Shown: one piece after another, positions 43,025 to 54,609 of the stretch
Position numbering within the stretch: the stretch's first letter is position 1
How the letters are laid out: every line of letters begins with the position of its first letter
Assembly: GCF_021532625.1 (NCBI RefSeq)
Contig: NZ_JAKGAR010000004.1
Location: 248,001 to 312,000, forward strand
DNA from: Octadecabacter algicola
Lineage (GTDB): Bacteria > Pseudomonadota > Alphaproteobacteria > Rhodobacterales > Rhodobacteraceae
Direction: 5' to 3'
DNA length: 64,000 bases
Notes under the pieces: model-generated
The model's input: only the letters and a program-made list of their open reading frames with translations
Database searches by the model: none
What the model was told of the DNA's origin: nothing
Position numbers and translations under genes: made by a program

Positions 43025-43764
43025 CCTGTCAGTCCGTCCCAGATCAACTTGACCGATACAGCCAACAGCATCCAAGTCACGATCGCATAGAATACCCGCA
43101 CGGAAATAACGCGGACCAGCTGGTACGCCGCCATCACGCCAATAAATGCGGGTACGAACAACACTAAAGTCACTTTAAGACTTTCGAACTGAAGCTGCCC
43201 CAACATGTAGTAAGGTATGACCTTCAGCATGTTCATAATCGCAAATGCAACCGCCGTCGTGCCAGCGAAAACCATTTTTGGCAAGCCTAGTGGTAGAACC
43301 CAAACCTGCCAAGGAGGCGCTCCGGCGTGGCTTACAAAACTGGTGAAACCTGCGATCGACGTCCAGAACCATCCAGCCTTTTTGTTAATCGTCTTTGGGT
43401 CAACTTCGCCATTGCGACTGGTCAATAAATAGAGCGCAAACACAAACCCGATGAGCCCGATTAGAACCCGGACAAGTCGTTCGGGGACAACATGCGCCGT
43501 TGCCCAACCCACGGCCGTCCCGACAAGCAGTCCAACGACCGCAATCCTTACGACGCCCCAGTGGATGTGATTTCGATAAGCCCAGACCCCGAAAATATCC
43601 GAGAATAAGAATACCGGGAGCAAAAGCCCTGCAGCCGCTACAGGCGAGATCGATAAGGCCATAATTGGTACGGCCAAAGTCCCGAATGCGGGAGCCCCGC
43701 CTTTCGACAAGCCAATGCAAAACGCCGCCAGAACCGCCAGCGCCCAGAATGTCGTGCCTTCCAT
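43021..43764 (-). CDS. TauE/SafE-family anion transporter
   Basis: 247 residues with about eight membrane segments. The TSUP pattern is seen at LAAFCIGLSKGGAPAFGTLA near residue 15 and SFVSHAGAPPWQVWVLPLGL near 145. It is a shorter relative of the gene at 21343. Substrate unknown. It is divergent from mdh across a 235-bp gap. Confidence 0.87.
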   Translation of the reverse strand: MEGTTFWALAVLAAFCIGLSKGGAPAFGTLAVPIMALSISPVAAAGLLLPVFLFSDIFGVWAYRNHIHWGVVRIAVVGLLVGTAVGWATAHVVPERLVRVLIGLIGFVFALYLLTSRNGEVDPKTINKKAGWFWTSIAGFTSFVSHAGAPPWQVWVLPLGLPKMVFAGTTAVAFAIMNMLKVIPYYMLGQLQFESLKVTLVLFVPAFIGVMAAYQLVRVISVRVFYAIVTWMLLAVSVKLIWDGLTG

Positions 43765-43886
43765 GTCTTGGCCTTTCGAGGATGGGAATCACTTCGTTGA
43801 CTCGGCATGCAATTGTATACCAGAGACCGGTTCGTGTTTACGCTAACGCATTGGTTGGGCCAGAAACAATGGCCAATAAATAAGGG

Positions 43887-43932
43887 TTTGCGTGGTGCTG
43901 CGCCGCAGCAGGCTTGCACCACGGGGCGCAAA
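43887..43932 (+). promoter_or_regulatory. Interrupted inverted repeat upstream of mdh
   Basis: TTTGCG-TGGTGC (43887-43898) faces GCACCA (43916-43921) and, after a five-base bulge, CGCAAA (43927-43932). A GC-rich hairpin (TGCGCCGCAGCA) lies in the middle. It ends 67 bp before the mdh ATG, so it could be a leader structure or an operator. Confidence 0.4.
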
Positions 43933-43975
43933 GGACTAGGCAATCCTCGGAAATACACCAATACGATCAACCTGA

Positions 43976-44962
<987 letters not shown>

Positions 44963-44984
44963 GCCAAGCCACCCAGACGATTTG

Positions 44985-45019
44985 AAACGGGCGCCCACTA
45001 GGGCGCCCGTTTTCTTTTG
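44985..45019 (+). terminator. Rho-independent terminator of mdh
   Basis: AAACGGGCGCCC (44985-44996), loop ACTA, GGGCGCCCGTTT (45001-45012) is a perfect twelve-pair stem followed by TCTTTT. Confidence 0.9.
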
Positions 45020-45100
45020 AGCCTCGGCCCAGCGAGGTTTTAGCTTATGTGATTCCCAATTATGCTGGAATAATTCCTGTTTGCGCTCACACATTAGAGA

Positions 45101-45136
45101 TTTGTGATCACACCAGAAAACAGTGTGATCACAAAT
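45101..45136 (+). promoter_or_regulatory. Paired palindromic operator upstream of sucC
   Basis: TGTGATCACA (45103-45112) and TGTGATCACA (45124-45133), flanked outward by TT and AAAT, form a perfect large inverted repeat (ATTTGTGATCACA with TGTGATCACAAAT). Centres are 21 bp apart, as at sdhC. A plausible -10 (TATAGC, 45193-45198) would place the sites near -98 and -77, an activator-like position, though no good -35 is visible. Confidence 0.75.
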
Positions 45137-45235
45137 GTCGCTTTTTCGGTCAATGTTGAATAATTCCGTTCTGAACCTGCGATTAACCTGTCTATAGCTA
45201 TGACAACGCTAATTCATAGACGAAGGACGGCTTCC

Positions 45236-46429
45236 ATGAACATTCACGAATATCAGGCCAAGGCGCTTTTGGCATCATACGGTGCACCAGTCAGCGACGG
45301 CCGTGCCGTCCTGAAGGCCGAAGATGCCAAAACCGCCGCAGGCGAAATGGACGGCCCATTGTGGGTTGTTAAGGCGCAGATCCACGCAGGTGGCCGCGGC
45401 AAAGGTAAATTCAAAGAAGCCGACGCAGGCGATGCGGGCGGTGTACGTCTGACAAAATCTGTCGAAGAAGCTGCGGAAGAAGCCAAGAAAATGCTCGGCC
45501 GCACATTGGTTACGCACCAGACTGGCCCAGTCGGCAAGCAAGTAAACCGCGTCTACATCGAAGACGGTTCCGGCATTGAAACAGAAATGTACCTCGCCCT
45601 GCTGGTTGATCGTCAGACATCCCGCATCGGTTTCGTTGTTTCCACCGAAGGCGGCATGGACATCGAAGAAGTGGCTGAGAATACACCTGAGAAAATCCTA
45701 AACTTCACAGTTGATCCTGCGACTGGCTACCAAGCCTACCATGGTCGCCGCGTTGCATTCGCTTTGGGCCTGAAGGGCGCACAGGTTAAGCAGTGCGTTC
45801 AACTGATGGGTCAGCTTTACAAAGCATTCACCGAAAAAGACATGGAAATGCTCGAGATCAACCCGCTGATCGTCACAGACGAAGGCAATCTTAAGGTTCT
45901 CGACGCTAAGGTCGCATTCGACGGAAACGCGGTTTACCGCCACGCTGACGTTGCCGCCTTGCGCGACGAAACTGAAGAAGATCCCAAAGAGTTGGCAGCC
46001 TCCAAGTTCGACCTGAACTACATCGCGCTTGACGGTGAAATCGGCTGCATGGTGAACGGTGCGGGTCTGGCGATGGCCACAATGGACATCATCAAACTCT
46101 ACGGTGCTGAGCCTGCAAACTTCCTCGACGTTGGTGGTGGCGCCACCAAAGAAAAAGTAACCGAAGCGTTCAAAATCATCACATCTGATCCAAACGTCAA
46201 AGGTATCCTCGTGAACATCTTCGGCGGCATCATGCGCTGTGATGTCATCGCCGAGGGTGTCGTTTCTGCGGTGAAAGAAGTTGGTCTTCAGGTTCCGCTG
46301 GTTGTTCGCCTTGAAGGCACGAACGTCGAAGAAGGTAAGGCTATCATCAACAACTCCGACGTTGATGTGATCGCAGCCGACGACCTCAGCGACGGTGCTG
46401 AAAAGATCGTGAAAGCCGTCAAAGGTTAA
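45236..46429 (+). CDS. sucC: Succinyl-CoA synthetase beta subunit (ADP/GDP-forming)
   Basis: 397 residues from ATG 45236 (AAGGA upstream; the earlier in-frame ATG at 45200 lacks a ribosome site). ATP-grasp fold: N-terminal [20 protein letters not shown], nucleotide-binding [19 protein letters not shown] near residue 43, and C-terminal [17 protein letters not shown] with [12 protein letters not shown]. It makes ATP or GTP from succinyl-CoA with SucD. First gene of the suc operon. Confidence 0.98.
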   Translation: MNIHEYQAKALLASYGAPVSDGRAVLKAEDAKTAAGEMDGPLWVVKAQIHAGGRGKGKFKEADAGDAGGVRLTKSVEEAAEEAKKMLGRTLVTHQTGPVGKQVNRVYIEDGSGIETEMYLALLVDRQTSRIGFVVSTEGGMDIEEVAENTPEKILNFTVDPATGYQAYHGRRVAFALGLKGAQVKQCVQLMGQLYKAFTEKDMEMLEINPLIVTDEGNLKVLDAKVAFDGNAVYRHADVAALRDETEEDPKELAASKFDLNYIALDGEIGCMVNGAGLAMATMDIIKLYGAEPANFLDVGGGATKEKVTEAFKIITSDPNVKGILVNIFGGIMRCDVIAEGVVSAVKEVGLQVPLVVRLEGTNVEEGKAIINNSDVDVIAADDLSDGAEKIVKAVKG

Positions 46430-46478
46430 CCCATTTCGGCGGCTGAGGCCGCCCCCGAACTCTCAAGGAGCCAATACT

Positions 46479-47360
46479 ATGGCAATTCTCATCGACGAAA
46501 ACACCAAAGTCATCTGTCAGGGTCTCACCGGCTCACAGGGGACATTCCACTCGGAACAAGCAATCGCGTACGGCACCAAAATGGTTGGCGGCGTCACACC
46601 AGGTAAGGGCGGTCAGACGCACCTAGATCTGCCGATCTTTAACTCTGTGCACGAAGCAAAGCACGTGACCGAAGCGAACGCCTCCGTGATCTACGTGCCT
46701 CCGCCCTTCGCAGCGGACTCCATTCTTGAGGCGATCGACGCCGAGATGGAACTGATCATCTGTATCACCGAGGGCATTCCTGTTCTGGACATGATGAAAG
46801 TGAAGCGCGCCCTTGAAGGGTCTGCATCCCGTCTTGTCGGGCCAAACTGCCCTGGCGTTATCACACCAGACGCTTGCAAAATCGGCATCATGCCGGGCCA
46901 CATCCACAAACGTGGGTCCGTTGGTGTTGTGTCCCGTTCTGGCACACTAACATACGAAGCCGTAAAGCAGACATCAGACGCGGGCCTTGGCCAGTCTACT
47001 GCTGTAGGCATCGGTGGTGACCCAATCAAAGGCACTGAGCACATCGATGTTTTGGACATGTTCCTTGATGACGACGAAACACAGTCCATGATCATGATCG
47101 GTGAGATCGGTGGTTCCGCAGAAGAAGAAGCTGCTGAATTCCTTGCCGAGCAGAAGAAGAAAGGCCGCTGGAAGCCAGTCGCTGGTTTCATCGCTGGCCG
47201 CACAGCCCCTCCAGGACGCCGCATGGGCCACGCTGGCGCGATTGTTGCTGGTGGTAAAGGCGACGCCGAAAGCAAGATCGAAGCGATGAAATCCGCTGGG
47301 ATCGTTGTGGCGGATAGCCCTGCGACATTGGGCGAAGCTGTGCTCAAGGCGATTGGGTAA
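46479..47360 (+). CDS. sucD: Succinyl-CoA synthetase alpha subunit
   Basis: 293 residues. CoA-binding Rossmann domain ([36 protein letters not shown]), the phosphorylated His in [16 protein letters not shown] near residue 250, and [20 protein letters not shown]. 49 bp after sucC. Confidence 0.98.
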   Translation: MAILIDENTKVICQGLTGSQGTFHSEQAIAYGTKMVGGVTPGKGGQTHLDLPIFNSVHEAKHVTEANASVIYVPPPFAADSILEAIDAEMELIICITEGIPVLDMMKVKRALEGSASRLVGPNCPGVITPDACKIGIMPGHIHKRGSVGVVSRSGTLTYEAVKQTSDAGLGQSTAVGIGGDPIKGTEHIDVLDMFLDDDETQSMIMIGEIGGSAEEEAAEFLAEQKKKGRWKPVAGFIAGRTAPPGRRMGHAGAIVAGGKGDAESKIEAMKSAGIVVADSPATLGEAVLKAIG

Positions 47361-47363
47361 GCA

Positions 47364-47930
47364 ATGAAAACACCACTGCGCGCCATTTTGAGCGAAACGT
47401 TGAGGTTTCATGACCTCAATGGTCGGTCGGCGCGTGGTGCTTATCTTTGGTTTTTCCTATTTTGGAATGCGGTGATGGCACTGGGTTTGATTGCTATTGC
47501 TAAAATCGCACCAGAAGGAAGCGGGCTCTGGCTCAGCATCGCTCTATTACTCGGTTTATCCGCTTTTGTTGCGCCAGCGGGAATTCGCAGATTGCATGAC
47601 ACAGGCCAAAGCGGTGGATCCTTGTTCAATATGTTCGTACCCAGCATGACCTTCACCGTCGTCGTGTGGCTCGTGCTTACGCTGTTTGAAAAGTCGGTCC
47701 TCTTCGGTGTGCCTGCCGCCAGTGTAACTTTGGGCGAAACCGGTTTTTTGTTGTCGATCCTTTTCGTTTTGATCGGCTATTTTGTCATCCCGATCGGATT
47801 AGCCATCGGTGCAGGTATTACCCTTTTCCTAACGTTCGCCCATATATCCCACACTCTGGGCCAGCTCATTCTTCCGTCCCAGCCAGATACAAATCAATAC
47901 GGCCCCAACCCCAACGAGGTCCCGTCATGA
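47364..47930 (+). CDS. DUF805-family membrane protein inside the suc operon
   Basis: 188 residues. DUF805 pattern: RFHDLNGRSARGAYLWFFLF at the N-terminus and RRLHDTGQSGGSLFN near residue 73, with four membrane segments. Function unknown. It starts 3 bp after sucD and its stop overlaps the sucA start (ATGA), so it is cotranscribed with 2-oxoglutarate dehydrogenase. Confidence 0.82.
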   Translation: MKTPLRAILSETLRFHDLNGRSARGAYLWFFLFWNAVMALGLIAIAKIAPEGSGLWLSIALLLGLSAFVAPAGIRRLHDTGQSGGSLFNMFVPSMTFTVVVWLVLTLFEKSVLFGVPAASVTLGETGFLLSILFVLIGYFVIPIGLAIGAGITLFLTFAHISHTLGQLILPSQPDTNQYGPNPNEVPS

Positions 47931-50884
47931 CTGACCAATCTTCTAACGACCAATTCCACGCATCTTCTTTCATGCAAGGGCACAACGCGGAATATATCGA
48001 GCAACTTTATGCGCGCTATGCGGACAATCCGAATGCAGTTGACGAAAGCTGGCAAGAGTTCTTCAAGTCTTTGGGTGATGCCCCAGCGGATGCGAAAGCC
48101 GAGGCCGCTGGCCCGTCTTGGGGTCGTGGAGATTGGCCTCCGATCCCGAATGATGATCTGACAGCGGCTTTGGATGGTCAGTGGGCTGCAGAACCAGAAG
48201 CAGCTGGCAAGAAGATCAAAGACAAGGCCGCGGCCAAGGGCGTGAACATCAGCGAAGAGCAAGTGCGCCACGCTGTTCTGGACTCGGTTCGCGCGTTGAT
48301 GATCATCCGCGCTTATCGTATTCGCGGCCACTTGGTTGCGGACCTCGACCCGCTGGGTATGCGCGATCAGACACCGCATCCTGAACTGGACCCAGCGTCC
48401 TACGGGTTCACCGCCGCCGACATGGATCGCCCGATCTTTATCGACAATGTGCTCGGCCTCGAAGTTGCAACAATGAACGAGATTATCGCCATCGTGAAAC
48501 GCACCTACTGCGGTACGTTTGCGTTGCAATACATGCACATCTCCAACCCCGAAGAAGCGGGCTGGCTGAAAGAACGCATCGAAGGCTACGGCAAAGAAAT
48601 CGCGTTTACCCAGAACGGCCGTAAGGCCATCCTGAACAGCCTTGTTCAGGCCGAAGGGTTCGAGAAATACCTGCACGTCAAATACATGGGCACCAAGCGT
48701 TTCGGTCTTGATGGTGGCGAAAGCCTGATCCCTGCAATGGAGCAGATCATCAAACGTGGCGGCCAGTTGGGCCTGAAAGACATCGTCGTTGGCATGCCGC
48801 ACCGTGGTCGTTTGAGCGTTCTTGCGAACGTGATGAAGAAACCCTACCGCGCGATCTTTAACGAATTCCAAGGTGGGTCCTTCAAACCGGAAGATGTGGA
48901 TGGGTCTGGCGATGTGAAATATCACCTCGGCGCATCCAGCGACCGTGAATTTGACGGCAATTCCGTTCACTTGTCCCTAACGGCGAACCCGTCCCACCTT
49001 GAGGCTGTGAACCCCGTTGTCTTGGGTAAGGTCCGTGCCAAGCAAGACCAAACAAACGATGTCGATCGCACACAGTCCATGGCAGTTCTGCTGCACGGCG
49101 ATGCGGCCTTTGCCGGCCAAGGTGTTGTCGCTGAGGGCTTCGGCCTGTCGGGTCTGCGTGGCCACCGCACGGGCGGTACCATGCATATCGTTGTGAACAA
49201 CCAGATCGGGTTTACAACAGCGCCGCACTTCTCGCGCAGTTCTCCTTACCCCACCGACATTGCGTTGATGGTTGAAGCGCCGATTTTCCACGTAAACGGC
49301 GATGATCCAGAGGCCGTGGTACACGCAGCCCGTGTCGCCACTGAATTCCGCCAGAAGTTCCATAAAGACGTGGTTCTGGATATCATCTGTTACCGCCGCT
49401 TTGGTCACAACGAAGGCGACGAGCCGATGTTCACCAACCCGGTCATGTATAAGAAGATCAAACAGCAGAAAACGACGCTGACTCTTTATACTGAACGTCT
49501 CGTCAAAGATGGCCTCATGCCAGAAGGCGAAATTGAGGATATGAAGGAAAACTTCCAGAAACATCTGGGCGCCGAATTTGAGGCTGGCATCGACTACAAA
49601 CCCAACAAAGCTGATTGGCTGGACGGGAAGTGGTCGCATCTGGACAGCCAGAAAGACAATTACCAGCGCGGCAAAACCGGCATCAAGAAAGAAACCTTCG
49701 ACGAGATTGGCCGTGCATTGTCCACAGCCCCCGATGGGTTCCCGATCCACAAGACTGTGGGTCGTATTCTTGGCGCCAAAGCCAAGATGTTTGAAACCGG
49801 AGAAGGGTTTGACTGGGCAACGGGTGAGGCTTTGGCCTTTGGTTCGTTGCAAACAGAAGGCTATCCTGTTCGCCTGTCCGGTCAGGATTGTACACGCGGG
49901 ACATTCTCCCAGCGTCATTCAGGCTTGATCAATCAGGATACCGAAGAGCGTTACTACCCGCTGAACAACATTCGTAAGGGTCAGGCAGAATACGAAGTCA
50001 TCGACTCGATGTTGTCGGAATACGCGGTGCTTGGGTTTGAATACGGTTACTCGCTGGCTGAACCCAATGCGCTGACATTGTGGGAAGCCCAGTTCGGCGA
50101 TTTCGCCAACGGCGCGCAGATCATGTTCGACCAGTTCATCAGCTCTGGTGAATCAAAATGGCTGCGCATGTCCGGCCTCGTTTGCCTGCTGCCACACGGC
50201 TATGAAGGCCAAGGCCCTGAGCACTCCTCCGCACGTCTAGAACGTTTCCTGACAATGTGTGGCGGGGACAACTGGATCGTGGCGAACTGTACGACGCCTG
50301 CGAACTACTTCCACATTCTGCGCCGTCAGCTGCACCGCAGCTACCGTAAGCCACTTATCTTGATGACACCGAAATCGCTTCTGCGTCACAAACTGGCTGT
50401 GTCCAAAGCGGAAGAGTTCCAAGAAGGTTCCAGCTTCCACCGCGTATTGTGGGATGACGCTCAGCAAGGCAATTCCGACACCAAGCTTAAGGCGGATGAC
50501 AAGATCAAACGCGTCGTGATGTGTTCCGGTAAGGTCTACTATGATCTTCTTGAAGAACGCGACGAACGTGGATTGGACGATGTCTACATCATGCGTTTCG
50601 AACAGTTCTATCCGTTCCCGGCCCAGTCCGCGGTTCAAGAACTTGAACGGTTCAAAAACGCCGAGATGGTCTGGTGTCAGGAAGAACCAAAGAACCAAGG
50701 TGCTTGGTCATTCATGGAACCAAACATCGAATGGGTTCTGACCCGCATCAAAGCCAAAAACACCCGCCCTGTTTATGCAGGTCGCGCCGCATCAGCATCG
50801 CCCGCGACGGGCCTTGCCAGCCAGCACAAATCACAACAAGCCGCACTCGTTGATGATGCGCTCACTGTTAAAGGATCGAAATAA
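47927..50884 (+). CDS. sucA: 2-oxoglutarate dehydrogenase E1 component
   Basis: 985 residues. Thiamine-diphosphate-dependent decarboxylase of the OGDH complex. N-terminal E2-binding segment ([20 protein letters not shown]), [20 protein letters not shown] near residue 288, the TDP region [20 protein letters not shown] and [18 protein letters not shown] near 492, and C-terminal [20 protein letters not shown]. Normal length. Overlaps sucB (TAATG). Confidence 0.98.
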   Translation: MTDQSSNDQFHASSFMQGHNAEYIEQLYARYADNPNAVDESWQEFFKSLGDAPADAKAEAAGPSWGRGDWPPIPNDDLTAALDGQWAAEPEAAGKKIKDKAAAKGVNISEEQVRHAVLDSVRALMIIRAYRIRGHLVADLDPLGMRDQTPHPELDPASYGFTAADMDRPIFIDNVLGLEVATMNEIIAIVKRTYCGTFALQYMHISNPEEAGWLKERIEGYGKEIAFTQNGRKAILNSLVQAEGFEKYLHVKYMGTKRFGLDGGESLIPAMEQIIKRGGQLGLKDIVVGMPHRGRLSVLANVMKKPYRAIFNEFQGGSFKPEDVDGSGDVKYHLGASSDREFDGNSVHLSLTANPSHLEAVNPVVLGKVRAKQDQTNDVDRTQSMAVLLHGDAAFAGQGVVAEGFGLSGLRGHRTGGTMHIVVNNQIGFTTAPHFSRSSPYPTDIALMVEAPIFHVNGDDPEAVVHAARVATEFRQKFHKDVVLDIICYRRFGHNEGDEPMFTNPVMYKKIKQQKTTLTLYTERLVKDGLMPEGEIEDMKENFQKHLGAEFEAGIDYKPNKADWLDGKWSHLDSQKDNYQRGKTGIKKETFDEIGRALSTAPDGFPIHKTVGRILGAKAKMFETGEGFDWATGEALAFGSLQTEGYPVRLSGQDCTRGTFSQRHSGLINQDTEERYYPLNNIRKGQAEYEVIDSMLSEYAVLGFEYGYSLAEPNALTLWEAQFGDFANGAQIMFDQFISSGESKWLRMSGLVCLLPHGYEGQGPEHSSARLERFLTMCGGDNWIVANCTTPANYFHILRRQLHRSYRKPLILMTPKSLLRHKLAVSKAEEFQEGSSFHRVLWDDAQQGNSDTKLKADDKIKRVVMCSGKVYYDLLEERDERGLDDVYIMRFEQFYPFPAQSAVQELERFKNAEMVWCQEEPKNQGAWSFMEPNIEWVLTRIKAKNTRPVYAGRAASASPATGLASQHKSQQAALVDDALTVKGSK

Positions 50885-52356
50885 TGACCGAAGTCCGCGT
50901 CCCCACCCTTGGCGAAAGCGTCACAGAAGCAACTGTTGCCACATGGTTCAAGAAACCTGGCGATGCCGTCGCACAGGATGAAATGCTGTGTGAATTGGAA
51001 ACCGATAAAGTGACTGTTGAGGTGCCTGCACCTGCGGCTGGCACATTGTCAGAGATCGTTGCCAACGAAGGCGATACAGTTGGCGTTGACGCCCTGCTCG
51101 CGCAGATCAGCGCTGGCGGCGAAGCTGCGGCACCTGCCCCAGCGGCAAAAGCGGCTCCTGCGGCGGCGCCGGCATCTGGCGGTGCTTCCATGGATATCAT
51201 GGTGCCAACACTTGGCGAGTCCGTGACAGAAGCAACCGTTTCCACATGGTTCAAAAAAGTCGGCGAAGCCTTTGCCGCTGACGAAATGCTGTGTGAACTT
51301 GAAACAGACAAAGTCTCCGTCGAAGTGCCTGCACCAGCGGCTGGCGTAATGACTGAACTGTTGGCGCAAGAAGGCGACACCGTTGAGGCCGGCGGCAAGC
51401 TGGCAATCATGTCCACGGACGCATCTGCGGCACCATCCGCTGCGCCTGCGGCGGCTGCGGCCCCTGCTGCTGCGTCCGCTGGCAAAGACGTCGAAGACGC
51501 GCCAAGCGCCAAAAAGCTGATGGCTGAAAACAACCTGTCCGGCGTTGCGGGCACAGGCAAAGATGGCCGTGTCATGAAAGAAGACGTGCTGAAGGCAATG
51601 GCGGCACCTGCCCCTGCTGCTGCAACACCGCGCGCGCCTGTTGCTGCCGATCAAGCGGCCCGCGAAGAACGTGTGAAAATGACACGCCTGCGCCAGACCA
51701 TCGCGCGCCGTCTGAAAGACAGCCAAAACACAGCCGCCATGCTGACCACCTACAACGAGGTCGACATGACCGAGGTCATGGCCCTGCGCAACGAATACAA
51801 AGACCTGTTCCTGAAGAAGCACGGCGTAAAACTTGGCTTTATGTCCTTTTTCACCAAGGCCTGCGTGCACGCACTGAAAGAAGTGCCCGAAGTAAACGCT
51901 GAGATCGACGGCACAGACGTTGTTTACAAAAACTACGTCAACATGGGCATTGCAGCGGGTACGCCAACAGGTCTGGTTGTTCCGGTTCTCAATGACACCG
52001 ACCAGATGTCTTTCGCTGAAATCGAAAAGGCGATCGCTGAAAAAGGCGCGAAAGCCCGTGACGGCAAACTGTCCATGGCAGAAATGCAGGGCGGCACGTT
52101 CACCATCTCCAACGGTGGTGTCTACGGCTCCTTGATGTCCTCACCGATCCTGAACCCGCCACAGTCAGGCATCCTCGGCATGCACAAAATCCAAGACCGC
52201 CCGATGGCGATCAACGGTGAAGTCGTGATCCGCCCGATGATGTACCTCGCCCTGTCCTACGATCACCGCATCGTAGACGGCAAAGGCGCTGTGACGTTCT
52301 TGGTGCGCGTGAAGGAAGCACTGGAAGACCCACGTCGCCTGTTGATGGATCTGTAA
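50884..52356 (+). CDS. sucB: 2-oxoglutarate dehydrogenase E2 (dihydrolipoyl succinyltransferase), two lipoyl domains
   Basis: 490 residues. Two lipoyl domains in tandem, with lipoylated lysines in [12 protein letters not shown] (near residue 43) and [12 protein letters not shown] (near 143), joined by Ala/Pro linkers. A subunit-binding domain follows ([20 protein letters not shown], near 200), then the catalytic domain with [12 protein letters not shown] near 460. Many bacterial SucB have one lipoyl domain; two seems common in this family of bacteria. Confidence 0.97.
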   Translation: MTEVRVPTLGESVTEATVATWFKKPGDAVAQDEMLCELETDKVTVEVPAPAAGTLSEIVANEGDTVGVDALLAQISAGGEAAAPAPAAKAAPAAAPASGGASMDIMVPTLGESVTEATVSTWFKKVGEAFAADEMLCELETDKVSVEVPAPAAGVMTELLAQEGDTVEAGGKLAIMSTDASAAPSAAPAAAAAPAAASAGKDVEDAPSAKKLMAENNLSGVAGTGKDGRVMKEDVLKAMAAPAPAAATPRAPVAADQAAREERVKMTRLRQTIARRLKDSQNTAAMLTTYNEVDMTEVMALRNEYKDLFLKKHGVKLGFMSFFTKACVHALKEVPEVNAEIDGTDVVYKNYVNMGIAAGTPTGLVVPVLNDTDQMSFAEIEKAIAEKGAKARDGKLSMAEMQGGTFTISNGGVYGSLMSSPILNPPQSGILGMHKIQDRPMAINGEVVIRPMMYLALSYDHRIVDGKGAVTFLVRVKEALEDPRRLLMDL

Positions 52357-52385
52357 ACTCTGGCTCTGAGCATAGGAAAACAGCA

Positions 52386-52895
52386 ATGATCGCGACTGGG
52401 GCAAAACGACCTATCGCTATGCGGGCCGCGATCTTGCTTGTTTGCGTGGTCGCGATCTGTGTTTGCGCGATCAGTGTGCTTGGCATTGTTCAAGCAATGA
52501 TGCGGGCCTATCAGTTTGACACAGACTTTCTTGTTGGGCTTCTTTTGCCCGCGCTCATCGCTTTTGTTGCTTTGGCTTTGTTTTCCGGGGCGCGAAAATG
52601 GCGCAATTGGGCGTTGTGGCCAGCTGTTGTTCTATTTCTCATAATCGTCCCGATTAACGCGGTTAAGCTTGTTGATCAGGTTCGAAACCCGGTGTTGCCC
52701 GCGGGCGGTTTCGCAACCGATGCCGACCTCGAAGAGCGCGACCAAAATTTTCTGTCCGCAATTTTGCGCCCTACTGAGGAAGAGTATTGGGCCAATCGGC
52801 GGATGGCCCTGTCGGCGACTTTTTTGGTGTTGGTTATTGTGACCTTGCCTAGTGGTGTATTGCTTTATTTGCGCCGCCGAGGAGAACTTGAATGA
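52386..52895 (+). CDS. Unknown membrane protein between sucB and lpd
   Basis: 169 residues with four membrane segments (AAILLVCVVAICVCAISVLG, VGLLLPALIAFVALALF, WALWPAVVLFLIIVPINAV, ALSATFLVLVIVTLPSGVLL). No family recognised. Its start is 29 bp after sucB on the same strand, so it is probably in the operon. Nothing links it to OGDH except position. Confidence 0.7.
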   Translation: MIATGAKRPIAMRAAILLVCVVAICVCAISVLGIVQAMMRAYQFDTDFLVGLLLPALIAFVALALFSGARKWRNWALWPAVVLFLIIVPINAVKLVDQVRNPVLPAGGFATDADLEERDQNFLSAILRPTEEEYWANRRMALSATFLVLVIVTLPSGVLLYLRRRGELE

Positions 52896-52940
52896 CAATA
52901 GCATTCATCTTGTTTGATCCCTTTAGGTGGGTCCTCAGCC

Positions 52941-53768
52941 ATGCCCACTAAGCAGCGCATCGACGCGATCTACAAACGCAAGATTGCCGAACGGCTCGCC
53001 AATGAAAAGCCGAGTGAGGTTCTTCTAAGCGACCAGCATAGGTTGCGATTGGAGATTCAGGTTGCGTTGATTGCGCAGGTCGGTCCTGTGTTGGACGTGG
53101 CCGATAGCAATGCGCAATATGCGCCGTGCGAGGCCAGCATTCGCGACGATGCCCAGGGCACCGTGTTTGCCTTTGGCGGCATGGCCGAGGGCTTTGCCAT
53201 GCCCGTCAAAGAATTCTTTGGCCAAATCCAGAGCCAGCCGTTCAACGTCATCTATTTCAAGGACTTCTTGCAGGCGTGGTATCAAGGCGGGTTGCTGGGC
53301 GCGACGACTGATCGGGCCAGCACGGTTGCGTTTATCGCTGAGAATTTTTCTCACCTGCCGCGCCCTTGGATATTCACGGGCAACTCGGCGGGTGGGCATG
53401 CCGCGCTCTATTTTGGCAACCAGTTGGGCGCCGATAAGATATGCGCCTTTGGCCCGCAGACCTACGTGGATCGCCCTGTGTTTGACTACTACCGCAGCGC
53501 GGCCAACGCCAAGTTCGACTACAGCTTTGATCCGTCCGACAATGATCTGGTCGACCTGCTCGACGATCAAGACAACCCAAGCGCTGCGCACGTCTACTAC
53601 GGTGGCAAAAACAAGCTGGATACCTATCACGCCGAACGCATCGCAGATGTCACAGGTGTCACCCTGTTTTGCGAAGACGGCGCCAGTCATGCCGTGGCGC
53701 GTCGGCTTAAGAAAGAAGACCGGCTCATCAGTGCAATTCTTGGTCCGGTCGGAGAGGCACCATTATGA
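52941..53768 (+). CDS. Alpha/beta-hydrolase-like protein
   Basis: 275 residues from ATG 52941. A nucleophile elbow GNSAGGHAA near residue 153 and a C-terminal DGASHAVARRL with a His suggest an alpha/beta-hydrolase fold. An upstream TVFAFGGMAEGFAMPVKEFF resembles the oxyanion region. The N-terminal 40 residues are charged and helical. Substrate unknown. It overlaps the MAPEG gene (ATGA) and lies in the passenger block between sucB and lpd. Confidence 0.7.
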   Translation: MPTKQRIDAIYKRKIAERLANEKPSEVLLSDQHRLRLEIQVALIAQVGPVLDVADSNAQYAPCEASIRDDAQGTVFAFGGMAEGFAMPVKEFFGQIQSQPFNVIYFKDFLQAWYQGGLLGATTDRASTVAFIAENFSHLPRPWIFTGNSAGGHAALYFGNQLGADKICAFGPQTYVDRPVFDYYRSAANAKFDYSFDPSDNDLVDLLDDQDNPSAAHVYYGGKNKLDTYHAERIADVTGVTLFCEDGASHAVARRLKKEDRLISAILGPVGEAPL

Positions 53769-54160
53769 CCCCCGAACTCACTGCCCTCGCGCTTGCTGGC
53801 CTGCTTCAAGCAGTGCAGTTCGTTCTTTATGCTTGGCGTGCCAACATGGACGTAGGTTCCGGCTATGCAATGTCCGCGCGCGACCGTGCACCGTCGCGCC
53901 CGCTGTCTGATCTTGGCGGGCGGCTGCAACGCGCCATGTCCAACCACTTCGAAGGGCTGATCCTCTTCACCCTCGCCGTGGTTGTCGTCACCCTTTCGGA
54001 CCAATCAACCAAGTTTACCGCCACCTGCGCCTACATCTACCTGATCGCACGTGTGGCTTATGTTCCGGCCTATGCCTTTGACCTTCGGCCATGGCGGTCG
54101 CTCGTGTGGTTCATTGGCTTTGCCGCAACTTTTGCTATGATACTATCGGCCTTGATATGA
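53765..54160 (+). CDS. MAPEG-family membrane protein
   Basis: 131 residues, four membrane segments. The MAPEG motif appears as RLQRAMSNHFEGLILFTLAV near residue 53 and ARVAYVPAYAFDLRPWRSLV near 95. Eukaryotic members are membrane glutathione transferases or leukotriene synthases; bacterial roles are unknown. Overlaps both neighbours (ATGA on each side). Confidence 0.85.
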   Translation: MTPELTALALAGLLQAVQFVLYAWRANMDVGSGYAMSARDRAPSRPLSDLGGRLQRAMSNHFEGLILFTLAVVVVTLSDQSTKFTATCAYIYLIARVAYVPAYAFDLRPWRSLVWFIGFAATFAMILSALI

Positions 54161-54537
54161 AATACCTCTTGCCCCTTCTTGTCCTTGCGTCCCCTGCCGC
54201 TGCTGAATTTTCGATGACCGAAGGCAGTTTCTTCAAAGTGCGCGGGGCATATGACCATACGAACGACAGCTTCAGCACGTCCCCGCCAGAGGGCGAAGAA
54301 AATGCCTGTTTTCAGATCACTGCTGTTGATCCCAACGGCGCACGCTTTGATATCACGCTGGTCAGCGGTGATTTTGCGCCTTGGTGGGCTGACGAGGTGT
54401 TGAAACCCGGTTTCACAGACAGCTTTGTTGACTTTCATGACAGCGGTTGGCGCACTAACCACCCCGACGGCGATTGGGCGGCTTTTATGTCCCAATTGCT
54501 CGAAACCGTGCCCAATTGCCCCGCTCCAGCGTCCTAA
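54157..54537 (+). CDS. Small secreted protein of unknown function
   Basis: 126 residues from ATG 54157 overlapping the MAPEG stop. Signal peptide (KYLLPLLVLASPAAA, cut before EFSM), then a mature domain with two Cys residues (NACFQITAVDPNG, TVPNCPAPAS), probably a disulfide. No family recognised. Last passenger before lpd, 72 bp upstream of it. Confidence 0.72.
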   Translation: MKYLLPLLVLASPAAAEFSMTEGSFFKVRGAYDHTNDSFSTSPPEGEENACFQITAVDPNGARFDITLVSGDFAPWWADEVLKPGFTDSFVDFHDSGWRTNHPDGDWAAFMSQLLETVPNCPAPAS

Positions 54538-54609
54538 CCGGACAGACAGAAACCAAATTCATCCAGCCCCACATCGGGGCATTCCGACAAAATTGAAGGA
54601 AAGAAATCC

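Noticed and set aside
50884-51440. Duplicated lipoyl domain in SucB as a possible novelty
   Set aside because: Two lipoyl domains are, to my knowledge, common in SucB of this bacterial family.
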